Assembly: GCA_011046055.1 (NCBI GenBank)
Contig: DSBN01000070.1
Location: 1-7,676, forward strand
Direction of reading: 5' to 3'
Source of the DNA: Sediminispirochaeta sp.
GTDB taxonomy: Bacteria > Spirochaetota > Spirochaetia > DSM-16054 > Sediminispirochaetaceae
Length of the DNA stretch: 7,676 nt
Made by a program: the position numbers and the translations under genes. Positions 1 to 5,373 of this stretch are shown here, one piece after another. The stretch's first letter is position 1; the number at the start of each line of letters is the position of its first letter. The notes below the pieces were generated by a model, which was given only the letters and a program-made list of their open reading frames with translations, ran no database searches and was not told where the DNA came from.

Positions 1-18
1 CATCCTCTTAGCCCTATA

Positions 19-62
19 CCAATTTCCATTTCTCAACATTTTTGTTGAGAAATGGAAATTGG
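19..62. repeat. perfect 20-bp inverted repeat, operator-like
   Basis: Positions 19-38 (CCAATTTCCATTTCTCAACA) are the exact reverse complement of 43-62, separated by a TTTT loop at 39-42. No T-run follows on either strand (ATAAATAG to the right, TATAGGGC to the left), so it is not a standard intrinsic terminator. It lies about 110 bp upstream of the AbiEi-like gene. Known AbiEi antitoxins bind inverted repeats at their own promoter, so an autoregulatory operator is a reasonable inference. It could instead be a dispersed genomic hairpin repeat, because the right arm plus loop recurs exactly at 776-797. Confidence 0.8.
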
Positions 63-73
63 ATAAATAGAAC
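45..73 (+). promoter_or_regulatory. possible sigma-70 promoter for the AbiE-like pair
   Basis: TTGAGA (45-50, five of six consensus -35 bases) is followed after 17 bp by TAGAAC (68-73, four of six consensus -10 bases). The -35 lies inside the right arm of the palindrome, so a protein bound there would block polymerase, as expected for autorepression. The -10 is weak. TATATA at about 144-149 is an alternative -10 but has no convincing -35. The predicted leader would be roughly 90 nt. Confidence 0.3.
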
Positions 74-171
74 AGCAGCTGACCCCCCTACTTTTTCAGT
101 CATTTTTTTCTCATTCGCTGAAGCAAATGGACGTGTCTGCACCTATATATAGCTAAGGAGGAGAAGTTGAA

Positions 172-858
172 ATGACAAAAGACGATTTTGTCCGTATTTT
201 TCAATCCATGAGCTTTTTCAGCCTCGATCAAGTAGTACAGACTTTCGGTCAGAGCAGAAGTGTCATGTATACGACTTTGTGGCGCCTGGAGAAAAAGGGA
301 GTCATCATGTCCTTGCGCAATGGTCTCTATGCTTTGACCGATCCTTACCGTCAAGCTCCGCTGCACGCAGCCGGGTGCAGCGGGGCGATTTATCCCGGCA
401 GCTGCATCTCGACTTGGTGGGCGATGCGTTGGTACGGGCTCTCTACGAGATCGGTAGAGAGTGTTACCGCTGTCAGTGCCTCGAAGACCCGGTTCTTTAT
501 AAATCCACTGGGGCGTTTCGAATATCGTGCACTGGAACGGAAACTGTTGTTCGGTATGGTCGATCTGATCATTGGGCAAATGCCGGTGAGAATCGCCCTT
601 CCAGAAAAAGCGCTAACCGATCTCATCTATCTTTATACGGGAGTAGTTCACACGGTTGATTACTTTCTGCTTGATTTGAATCCCCTGGCATTGGCTCGTC
701 TCGACTGGCGGAGAGTGGAGAATTTTGCCAGGCGGTATTCCCGGAGTTTCGTCGCTGATTCGGTTGCTCATATAGCATTTTTGTTGAGAAATGGAAACTC
801 GTATGATAAACCCGACAACCTCGCGGCAATCATCGCTGCAGCGACACATGCAGCGTGA
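172..858 (+). CDS. AbiEi-like antitoxin / winged-helix regulator
   Basis: This 228-residue protein resembles the AbiEi antitoxin family of type IV toxin-antitoxin (abortive infection) systems. Residues about 14-56 form an N-terminal winged helix-turn-helix, ending in the family-typical wing 'LRNGLYAL'. The C-terminal part carries the characteristic 'LGRFEYRALE' (about 113-122) and 'IALPEKALTDLIYL' (141-154) segments. The start is supported by a strong Shine-Dalgarno, AAGGAGGAG, about 8-10 nt before the ATG. In known systems AbiEi binds operator repeats and represses the operon, and it counteracts a cognate nucleotidyltransferase toxin without binding it stably. Here a perfect palindrome lies upstream, and the downstream gene overlaps in another frame, matching an antitoxin-toxin operon. 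The ORF appears intact. It could also be a stand-alone regulator of the same fold. Family call fairly sure, biological role inferred. Confidence 0.78.
   Translation: MTKDDFVRIFQSMSFFSLDQVVQTFGQSRSVMYTTLWRLEKKGVIMSLRNGLYALTDPYRQAPLHAAGCSGAIYPGSCISTWWAMRWYGLSTRSVESVTAVSASKTRFFINPLGRFEYRALERKLLFGMVDLIIGQMPVRIALPEKALTDLIYLYTGVVHTVDYFLLDLNPLALARLDWRRVENFARRYSRSFVADSVAHIAFLLRNGNSYDKPDNLAAIIAAATHAA
776..797 (+). repeat. exact 22-nt copy of the palindrome's right arm and loop
   Basis: Positions 776-797 are identical to 37-58, beginning CATTTTTGTTGAGAAATG and continuing through GAAA. This copy is a single arm with no inverted partner. It falls in the last part of the AbiEi-like gene and contains the candidate ATG of the next gene at 791. 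A 22-nt match within this short window is far beyond chance, so it reflects shared ancestry, a second protein-binding half-site, or a dispersed repeat. Confidence 0.85.
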
Positions 859-1519
859 ACTGACAGAAGCCTTGGTCGATGAGGGGAGATTCGTCATCAC
901 CGGTGGCACGGCGCTCCATATGTTCCATGGGATGCCCTGGCCCAATGACCAGGTGGAGCTCATCGCCCCGAGCTCCGAACTGCCCATGGTTCGGCGGACG
1001 TTGGACGCAGTTCTAACCTCCCTGAACGCGTCTAATTTTCGAATCACCTATTCTCCACCACTGCACTGTCTGGGGTGGAGAAGCTTTCTCAGCAGTTTTG
1101 TAGAGATTTTCCCTCTATCTTCGTCGTCCGAGCGAGTACCGACTTCGGTGAAGCTCTTCATTGATTACCGAAGAGCAGAGACCACCTCTCTTATTCGAGC
1201 TCAGGGTACACATACCTTGTTGAGCACTGCGGCGTGGCTGGTTGAATTTTTCCTGCACACCAGGAATAGGCAGCTCCAACCGTCTCGCTGGCAGGAGCTA
1301 CTGTGGCTTCTGTTGATCCTTGAGCGATATGGTTTATCCGAAGTGGAGCTTCCAGGAATTGCATCCCAGTGGCGGGAACGGATTAGATGCAAAGTGCGGC
1401 TTGTAGATTTATCAGGTCTCAGAAAGGCGTCTGCGGTGCAATTGCCGCTGGATTGTTTTTTTATTTTAAAGAAAATGCATGTTGATGGCTTCGAGCAGCT
1501 GTTAAAAACCAATCAGTAG
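791..1519 (+). CDS. degenerate AbiEii-like nucleotidyltransferase (putative toxin)
   Basis: The product is up to 242 residues. 'VITGGTALHMF' (about 35-45) matches the GG(T)AL start of the AbiEii/AbiGii nucleotidyltransferase fold. 'SVKLFIDYRRAE' (119-130) sits where the third carboxylate strand is expected, and the helical block at about 143-175 matches the position of the usual K...R..RD.yDl motif. The catalytic signatures are altered: the usual S.DiD reads 'NDQVELI' (52-58), and the late Lys and Arg-Asp positions read 'VEFFLHTRNRQLQPS'. Fold membership is inferred and activity is doubtful. Starts at 791, 803 or 848 are possible. None has a strong Shine-Dalgarno. 848 gives an 11-nt overlap with the upstream stop, while 791 gives 68 nt. 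Translation is probably coupled to the AbiEi-like gene. The 3' end overlaps the opposing permease gene by 18 bp. Confidence 0.55.
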   Translation: METRMINPTTSRQSSLQRHMQRELTEALVDEGRFVITGGTALHMFHGMPWPNDQVELIAPSSELPMVRRTLDAVLTSLNASNFRITYSPPLHCLGWRSFLSSFVEIFPLSSSSERVPTSVKLFIDYRRAETTSLIRAQGTHTLLSTAAWLVEFFLHTRNRQLQPSRWQELLWLLLILERYGLSEVELPGIASQWRERIRCKVRLVDLSGLRKASAVQLPLDCFFILKKMHVDGFEQLLKTNQ

Positions 1520-2446
1520 CATTGGTAGCAGGTCCATCAGAATGATCCCAATCGTCAAAACTAGAACCCAGACGAAGTAGCGGTGAAACTCGCCAGCGCC
1601 GGTTTTTTTCACCAAAAAAACCCCCATCCGAACCCCGATCACGCTGCTGAGCAGAAGCACGAAAGTCAACGGAAGGCTCACCTTCGGAATATCGGAGAGT
1701 CCTTTTTTCACTATACCAGCTATGGAGGTGACAAAAATGACACCCAAACTGGTCCCCGCCGCCCGGTGATGACTCAAACCAAACAGCCCCAGCAGTACCG
1801 GCACCAAAAGGACCCCGCCGCCGATGCCCAGCAGGCCGGTGGCGAGCCCGATCAGCATCCCGACGACGAAACTTCCCGGCACGCTGTAACCCTTTCTCAG
1901 CCCCCGTCCAGCTTCCCAGAAGCTTAGCGATTCGGGGGTCTCAAAAAATGGCGACGGTCCCCACTTCAACAACAATGGAGCCCGCTGGTGCTCGTCACCA
2001 CGGGATCGCACCGCAAAAATGGTTCCGATCAACATCAGTATAAACGTGCCGTGCATCACCGCGGTGAAAGGGCCTTCCTGTCCGCCGGCGACCGATAGAA
2101 GCAAAAAGTTCTGCAGCCCATCCCCCAGCACCGCCCCCACGATACTTCCTGCAGCCAGGTACCCGGCTATTTCGTATTGGACGTTCCCCTCCTGCCGCTG
2201 GCGCAGCAGTCCGGAAAAACTGGTCCCGATCATGAAGCTGAGGCTGCTCCCGACGGCCACTTCGTAGCGGATTCCCAACACCACGTTCAGCAGCGGCACG
2301 ATGAGAAATCCGCCTCCGACTCCAAAAAAACCGGTCAGCATCCCCACTAGCATCCCCAGCGCCAAAAGCGCCAAGAATAGGCTCGGTCCCTCAAGCCCCG
2401 CCTCCAGGGGCGGGGAGATAATCCGCACGAGTTCGGTCCAATCCAT
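1502..2446 (-). CDS. TauE/SafE family permease (sulfite exporter-like)
   Basis: This 314-residue multi-span membrane protein belongs to the TauE/SafE family (COG0730 type), whose members move sulfite, sulfoacetate or related anions across the inner membrane. It shows the family's internal duplication: 'GFFGVGGGFLIVP' (39-51) and 'GLLGIGGGVLLVP' (204-216), each followed by a matching 'AVGSSLSFMIGTSFSG' (64-79) or 'AAGTSLGVIFVTSIAG' (229-244). A hydrophilic loop spans about 146-188. The frame stays open upstream to 2653, but that extension runs through the end of metK and is arginine-rich, so it is rejected. ATG at 2446 has a GGGG-type ribosome site and overlaps the stop of the small upstream gene as TGATG. 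The substrate is unknown. Co-occurrence with metK hints at sulfur metabolism but does not prove it. Confidence 0.85.
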   Translation of the reverse strand: MDWTELVRIISPPLEAGLEGPSLFLALLALGMLVGMLTGFFGVGGGFLIVPLLNVVLGIRYEVAVGSSLSFMIGTSFSGLLRQRQEGNVQYEIAGYLAAGSIVGAVLGDGLQNFLLLSVAGGQEGPFTAVMHGTFILMLIGTIFAVRSRGDEHQRAPLLLKWGPSPFFETPESLSFWEAGRGLRKGYSVPGSFVVGMLIGLATGLLGIGGGVLLVPVLLGLFGLSHHRAAGTSLGVIFVTSIAGIVKKGLSDIPKVSLPLTFVLLLSSVIGVRMGVFLVKKTGAGEFHRYFVWVLVLTIGIILMDLLPMLLIGF

Positions 2447-2553
2447 CAGCTGCCCCGGCTCCGTCGGTCGAACTTTCCAAAAACAAAATGCACAAACCCG
2501 CCCCAGAGAACGGGCACCGCGATAAACAACGCTGTGGCTACTATTTTTTCCAT
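2446..2553 (-). CDS. 35-residue single-span membrane protein between metK and the permease
   Basis: A complete small ORF fills the gap between metK and the permease gene. It begins MEKIVATALFIAVPVLWGGF, continues with a few more hydrophobic residues (to about residue 26), and ends in a basic tail 'KFDRRSRGS'. That is one predicted membrane span with a positively charged C-terminus, likely cytoplasmic by the positive-inside rule. An AGGA Shine-Dalgarno lies 3 nt before the ATG, which starts 5 nt after the metK stop. The TGA overlaps the permease ATG as TGATG, the classic arrangement for translational coupling. I do not recognise a family. The arrangement suggests an accessory subunit of the permease or a coupling peptide. 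It was found by reading the gap rather than by length-based ORF calling. Confidence 0.7.
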   Translation of the reverse strand: MEKIVATALFIAVPVLWGGFVHFVFGKFDRRSRGS

Positions 2554-2558
2554 AAATC

Positions 2559-3722
2559 CTAACCGATCGCTCTCTGGATCTCCGCCACCTTGTCCAACCG
2601 TTCCCAGGAAAAACTATCCCTACCGAAATGGCCGTAAGCCGCGGTTTTTTCATACATCGGTCGTAAAAGGTCCAAGTCCCTAATAATTCCCGCCGGGGTC
2701 AGATCAAAAACCTTCGGTATCATCTCTTCGATCCGCTCCTCCGGCACCGAAGCGGTCTGAAAAGTCTCCACCATCACCGACACCGGTTGGGGTACGCCTA
2801 TTGCGTAAGCCAGTTCCACCTCACACCGATCACACAAGCCTGCGGCGACGATATTTTTGGCGATATACCTGGCCATATACGCCGCTGAACGGTCCACTTT
2901 GCTCGGGTCCTTGCCGCTGAAGGCCCCGCCGCCGTGGCGCCCCATGCCCCCATACGTGTCCACTATGATTTTCCTTCCGGTCAAGCCCGAATCCCCCTGC
3001 GGGCCGCCGGTGACGAAGCGCCCGGTGGGATTGATAAAGTATTTCGTCTCATCATCCAGAAGGCCAATATCTCCCAAAACCGGACAGATCACATACTTTT
3101 TCAGATCGTGCTCAATCTGTTCGTTGGAGACCCCGGGATTATGCTGATGACTCATCACCACCGTGTCTATTCGCTTCGGCATCTCGTTTTCGTATTCAAT
3201 GGTGACCTGGCTTTTGGCGTCGGGCCGCATCCAGGTCAACTGTCCGGATTTTCGCACTTCCGCAGCTCTCATCAAGAGTTTATGCGCAAACATGATCGGC
3301 GCCGGCATCAGCTCCTCGGTCTCCCGGCACGCGTAACCAAACATCATGCCCTGATCTCCGGCTCCCTGCTCCTTGAACGGATTCTTGCTCGCGTCCACGC
3401 CCTGGGCGATGTCCTGCGACTGAGAATGGATGGTGTCCATCACCGCCATCGCCTCGTAATCGAGCCCGTACTCCGCCCGGTCGTAACCGATTCTTTTCAC
3501 CACTCCACGGGCCACATCCTGGAGATTCACGTAAGTTTCCGTGGTTATTTCCCCTCCCACCAGGACCATGCCGGTGGTGGTGAAGGTTTCACAGGCGACG
3601 TGGCTGGCGGGGTCATCGCGCAGGCAGGCGTCCAGCACCGCGTCAGAGATCTGGTCGCAGATTTTATCGGGATGGCCTTCGCTCACCGACTCGGAGGTAA
3701 ACAAAAACTTTCTACTTCGCAT
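2559..3722 (-). CDS. metK: S-adenosylmethionine synthetase (methionine adenosyltransferase)
   Basis: MetK condenses ATP and L-methionine to S-adenosylmethionine, with phosphate and diphosphate released, in the cytoplasm as a homotetramer. The 387-residue length is normal. Diagnostic motifs are all present: 'SEGHPDK' (14-20, ATP and metal site), the signature '[12 protein letters not shown]' (120-131), the flexible loop region about 100-118, '[17 protein letters not shown]' (243-259), and the phosphate-binding '[19 protein letters not shown]' (264-282). The ATG is preceded by AAGGAG at 7 nt. A good promoter lies just upstream. It is first in a tight - strand operon with a 35-codon membrane protein and a TauE/SafE permease. 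No SAM-sensing riboswitch fits in the short predicted leader. Confidence 0.98.
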   Translation of the reverse strand: MRSRKFLFTSESVSEGHPDKICDQISDAVLDACLRDDPASHVACETFTTTGMVLVGGEITTETYVNLQDVARGVVKRIGYDRAEYGLDYEAMAVMDTIHSQSQDIAQGVDASKNPFKEQGAGDQGMMFGYACRETEELMPAPIMFAHKLLMRAAEVRKSGQLTWMRPDAKSQVTIEYENEMPKRIDTVVMSHQHNPGVSNEQIEHDLKKYVICPVLGDIGLLDDETKYFINPTGRFVTGGPQGDSGLTGRKIIVDTYGGMGRHGGGAFSGKDPSKVDRSAAYMARYIAKNIVAAGLCDRCEVELAYAIGVPQPVSVMVETFQTASVPEERIEEMIPKVFDLTPAGIIRDLDLLRPMYEKTAAYGHFGRDSFSWERLDKVAEIQRAIG

Positions 3723-3754
3723 TTCAGTGCTCCTTGGGTAAGAATAGCGATGAT

Positions 3755-3783
3755 ATCATATGATAGGAAAAAAAATAATTCAA
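3755..3783 (-). promoter_or_regulatory. sigma-70-type promoter for metK operon
   Basis: On the - strand TTGAAT (3783-3778) is followed after exactly 17 bp by TATGAT (3760-3755), which has five of six consensus -10 bases. Transcription would start near 3748, giving a leader of about 25 nt that contains the AAGGAG ribosome site. This leaves no room for an upstream riboswitch if this is the only promoter. Confidence 0.6.
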
Positions 3784-3797
3784 ACTAGTTTATTGAC

Positions 3798-3925
3798 AAT
3801 TGGTGTTAATAAGTGGATTAAATATAAGAATGTAAAAGAAAAAAGCTACGGAAATATAATTCAAAATCTTTATTATTCTTAATTACTGTGCTATTTTAAA
3901 CATAGATTAGTTATCAACACCAATT
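3798..3925. repeat. AT-rich segment bounded by 15-bp inverted repeats (MITE-like or operator pair)
   Basis: AATTGGTGTTAATAA at 3798-3812 matches the reverse complement of TTATCAACACCAATT (3911-3925) at 14 of 15 positions. The 98 bp between are very AT-rich, unlike the flanking genes. No clear target-site duplication is visible, and no coding sequence is inside. It could be a remnant of a small non-autonomous element, or two operator half-sites around the divergent promoters. Confidence 0.5.
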
Positions 3926-3939
3926 TCCTTAAAACTGAT

Positions 3940-4125
3940 ATGAGTTTGAGTTGTTTTATCAAATACATCAAATCCCCCTATTCCTGTGATTCAGGTGAAA
4001 AACCACAAAAAGTCGAACCTGGAGCTCCTCTAAACAAAGAGGATTTCCATATAGAAATACACACAGACAAGAAATCAGATCTCGAAGTACCCTTGTTAGG
4101 GCCGATTAGGAAAAAGAGCGATTGA
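3940..4125 (+). CDS. doubtful 61-residue hypothetical protein
   Basis: An ORF of 61 codons is open from an ATG at 3940 to the TGA at 4123-4125. The product is hydrophilic and charged after about residue 18 ('LNKEDFHIEIHTDKKSD' in the middle). I recognise no domain, signal or membrane span. No Shine-Dalgarno precedes the ATG (the upstream bases are CTTAAAACTGAT), and it lies against the AT-rich repeat segment. It runs in the same direction as the wecA-like gene, 54 nt downstream. It may be non-coding or a decayed gene. Confidence 0.22.
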   Translation: MSLSCFIKYIKSPYSCDSGEKPQKVEPGAPLNKEDFHIEIHTDKKSDLEVPLLGPIRKKSD

Positions 4126-4179
4126 CTATGAGCCTTGGAACTACTCAAAAATGAACTAAAGTGCAGAGGATGAAAAACG

Positions 4180-5268
4180 ATGGACTACATTTTCCTGATA
4201 CTGAGCGCTACGATAATGCCCTTTTTTGCCAACCTTCTGTTGATGAGCATTCTTTTGAAGGTGGGACACTATTACGAATGGTACGACGAAATCGACGAGC
4301 GCAAGGTACATACGGGTAATATCCCGCGGATCGGGGGTATCGGGATTTTTTGGACATCGGTGCTGTCGATTGTGCTGTTTTTATTCATCGCCAAGAACAC
4401 TCAGCTGATGGATACAATTTTTCAACGACAGTATCTATCGGTGATCATCGCCTGCGTGCTGATCCATTTGGTGGGGCTGTTGGATGATTTCAAGAATCTG
4501 CGTCCGCATTACAAATTGTTGGCCCAGGTAGGAGCGGCGTTGATTTTTATCGGGGCCGGGAACTCCTTTCAGCAGGTGTTTATTCCGATATTGGACAGGA
4601 GTGTGGAGCTTGGAGTAATGGGACCGGTGGTGAGCTTTTTGTGGATCATCGGGGTGACCAACGCGATCAATTTGATCGACGGGATCGACGGTTTGTCGGG
4701 CTCGCTATCGGGTGTCGCGGCGCTCTATTTTGGCCTGGCGGCGGTATCGGTGGGGAATTATCCGGCGGCGATCGTGTCGATGGCGATTTTGGGCGCGCTG
4801 TTGGGCTTTTTATTTTTTAATTTTCCTCCGGCGAAGATTTTTATGGGCGACTCGGGGAGCCTGTACATCGGATTTTCCATGAGTATACTGCCGATTTTGG
4901 TTTTTCAGTCCTCCAATCCGTCCTACGCGCTGCCCTATGGGGCGACATTGTTAGTGATACCGATTTTGGACACGCTGGCGGCGATCATCCGACGGCGGCG
5001 GCGGAAGCAGCCCTTTCACACGCCCGACAAGCAGCATCTGCACCACAAACTGCTGACCTTCGGCTATTCCAACCATACGATCCTGGTGATTTTGACCGGA
5101 GCGTCGACCTTTATCGGGTATTTTGCCTTTCTGTGGGTGCGGGTCGGGACGCCGATCACGACGTATGTTTTGACATTTCTGTGGGTAACGGTGCTGTTCT
5201 TCTTTTTGGTGCTGCACTATATCAACAAAAAAGTTAGACTTCAGCAGCAAAAAGACAGAATGGCTTGA
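4180..5268 (+). CDS. WecA/TagO-type polyprenyl-phosphate GlcNAc-1-phosphate transferase (MraY-like family 4)
   Basis: This integral membrane enzyme of 362 residues transfers a sugar-1-phosphate, probably GlcNAc-1-P from UDP-GlcNAc, to undecaprenyl phosphate. That is the first step of O-antigen, teichoic-acid-like or other envelope glycan synthesis. The superfamily motifs are in order: 'HTGNIPRIGGIGI' (44-56), 'GLLDDFKNLRPHYKLLAQ' (99-116, Mg2+/carrier Asp pair), 'NAINLIDGIDGLSG' (161-174), 'NFPPAKIFMGDSGSLYIG' (214-231), and 'PDKQHLHHKLL' (282-292). The HxHH form of the last motif separates WecA/TagO from MraY. About 10-11 membrane segments are apparent. The ATG is preceded by AGAGGA at 9 nt. 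It is monocistronic here and ends at a strong terminator shared with the opposing jag. The exact sugar and product glycan cannot be told from sequence. Confidence 0.9.
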   Translation: MDYIFLILSATIMPFFANLLLMSILLKVGHYYEWYDEIDERKVHTGNIPRIGGIGIFWTSVLSIVLFLFIAKNTQLMDTIFQRQYLSVIIACVLIHLVGLLDDFKNLRPHYKLLAQVGAALIFIGAGNSFQQVFIPILDRSVELGVMGPVVSFLWIIGVTNAINLIDGIDGLSGSLSGVAALYFGLAAVSVGNYPAAIVSMAILGALLGFLFFNFPPAKIFMGDSGSLYIGFSMSILPILVFQSSNPSYALPYGATLLVIPILDTLAAIIRRRRRKQPFHTPDKQHLHHKLLTFGYSNHTILVILTGASTFIGYFAFLWVRVGTPITTYVLTFLWVTVLFFFLVLHYINKKVRLQQQKDRMA

Positions 5269-5306
5269 TGGAGGGCCGCCGCAGGACAGCCAAGCGGCAA
5301 TATAGA

Positions 5307-5354
5307 AAAAAACCGGCCGCAGCGCCAAGGTAACGCGGGTAGGGCCGGTTTTTT
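5307..5354. terminator. bidirectional intrinsic terminator
   Basis: AAAAAACCGGCC (5307-5318) is the exact reverse complement of GGCCGGTTTTTT (5343-5354), with a 24-nt loop. Each strand reads a GC stem followed by a T-run. It lies between the stop of the wecA-like gene and the stop of jag, which converge, so it serves both. Confidence 0.92.
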
Positions 5355-5373
5355 CATCTTCAGAAAATAAAAA

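Larger units (their letters stand above)
3723..4179. other. 457-bp intergenic region between divergent metK and the wecA-like gene
   Basis: This spacer holds the metK promoter (3755-3783, - strand), the AT-rich inverted-repeat-bounded segment 3798-3925, and a doubtful 61-codon ORF at 3940-4125. A perfect -35 TTGACA lies on the + strand at 3793-3798, next to the left inverted repeat, but no good -10 sits at 16-18 bp (TTAAAT at 3818 is 19 bp away). TTGACT at 4122-4127 likewise lacks a good -10 partner. A small stem TCCTCT/AGAGGA (4026-4031 with 4038-4043) has no T-run. I see no tRNA or recognisable RNA. Confidence 0.6.

Noticed and set aside
19..62. Palindrome as a terminator for an upstream gene
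   Set aside because: The stem is AT-rich and neither side is followed by a T-run.
100..579. 159-codon - strand ORF across the AbiEi-like gene start
   Set aside because: It overlaps a gene with clear family motifs and a strong ribosome site, and its own composition is not protein-like.
1433..1462. Possible + strand intrinsic terminator (GCGG/CCGC stem then T-run)
   Set aside because: The stem is only four firm pairs, the T-run (1456-1462) starts several bases away, and it lies inside the toxin-like coding sequence.
2447..2653. Upstream extension of the permease to a 383-residue protein starting at 2653
   Set aside because: It runs through the end of metK in another frame, is arginine-rich and unlike a membrane-protein N-terminus, and skips the well-placed ATG at 2446 with its ribosome site and TGATG overlap.
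2934..3788. Long + strand ORF of 284 codons opposite metK
   Set aside because: It is an antisense shadow of the unmistakable metK. The product is His/Arg-rich with no domain.
3723..3800. SAM riboswitch upstream of metK
   Set aside because: The predicted promoter leaves a leader of about 25 nt, and no riboswitch-like core stems are visible.
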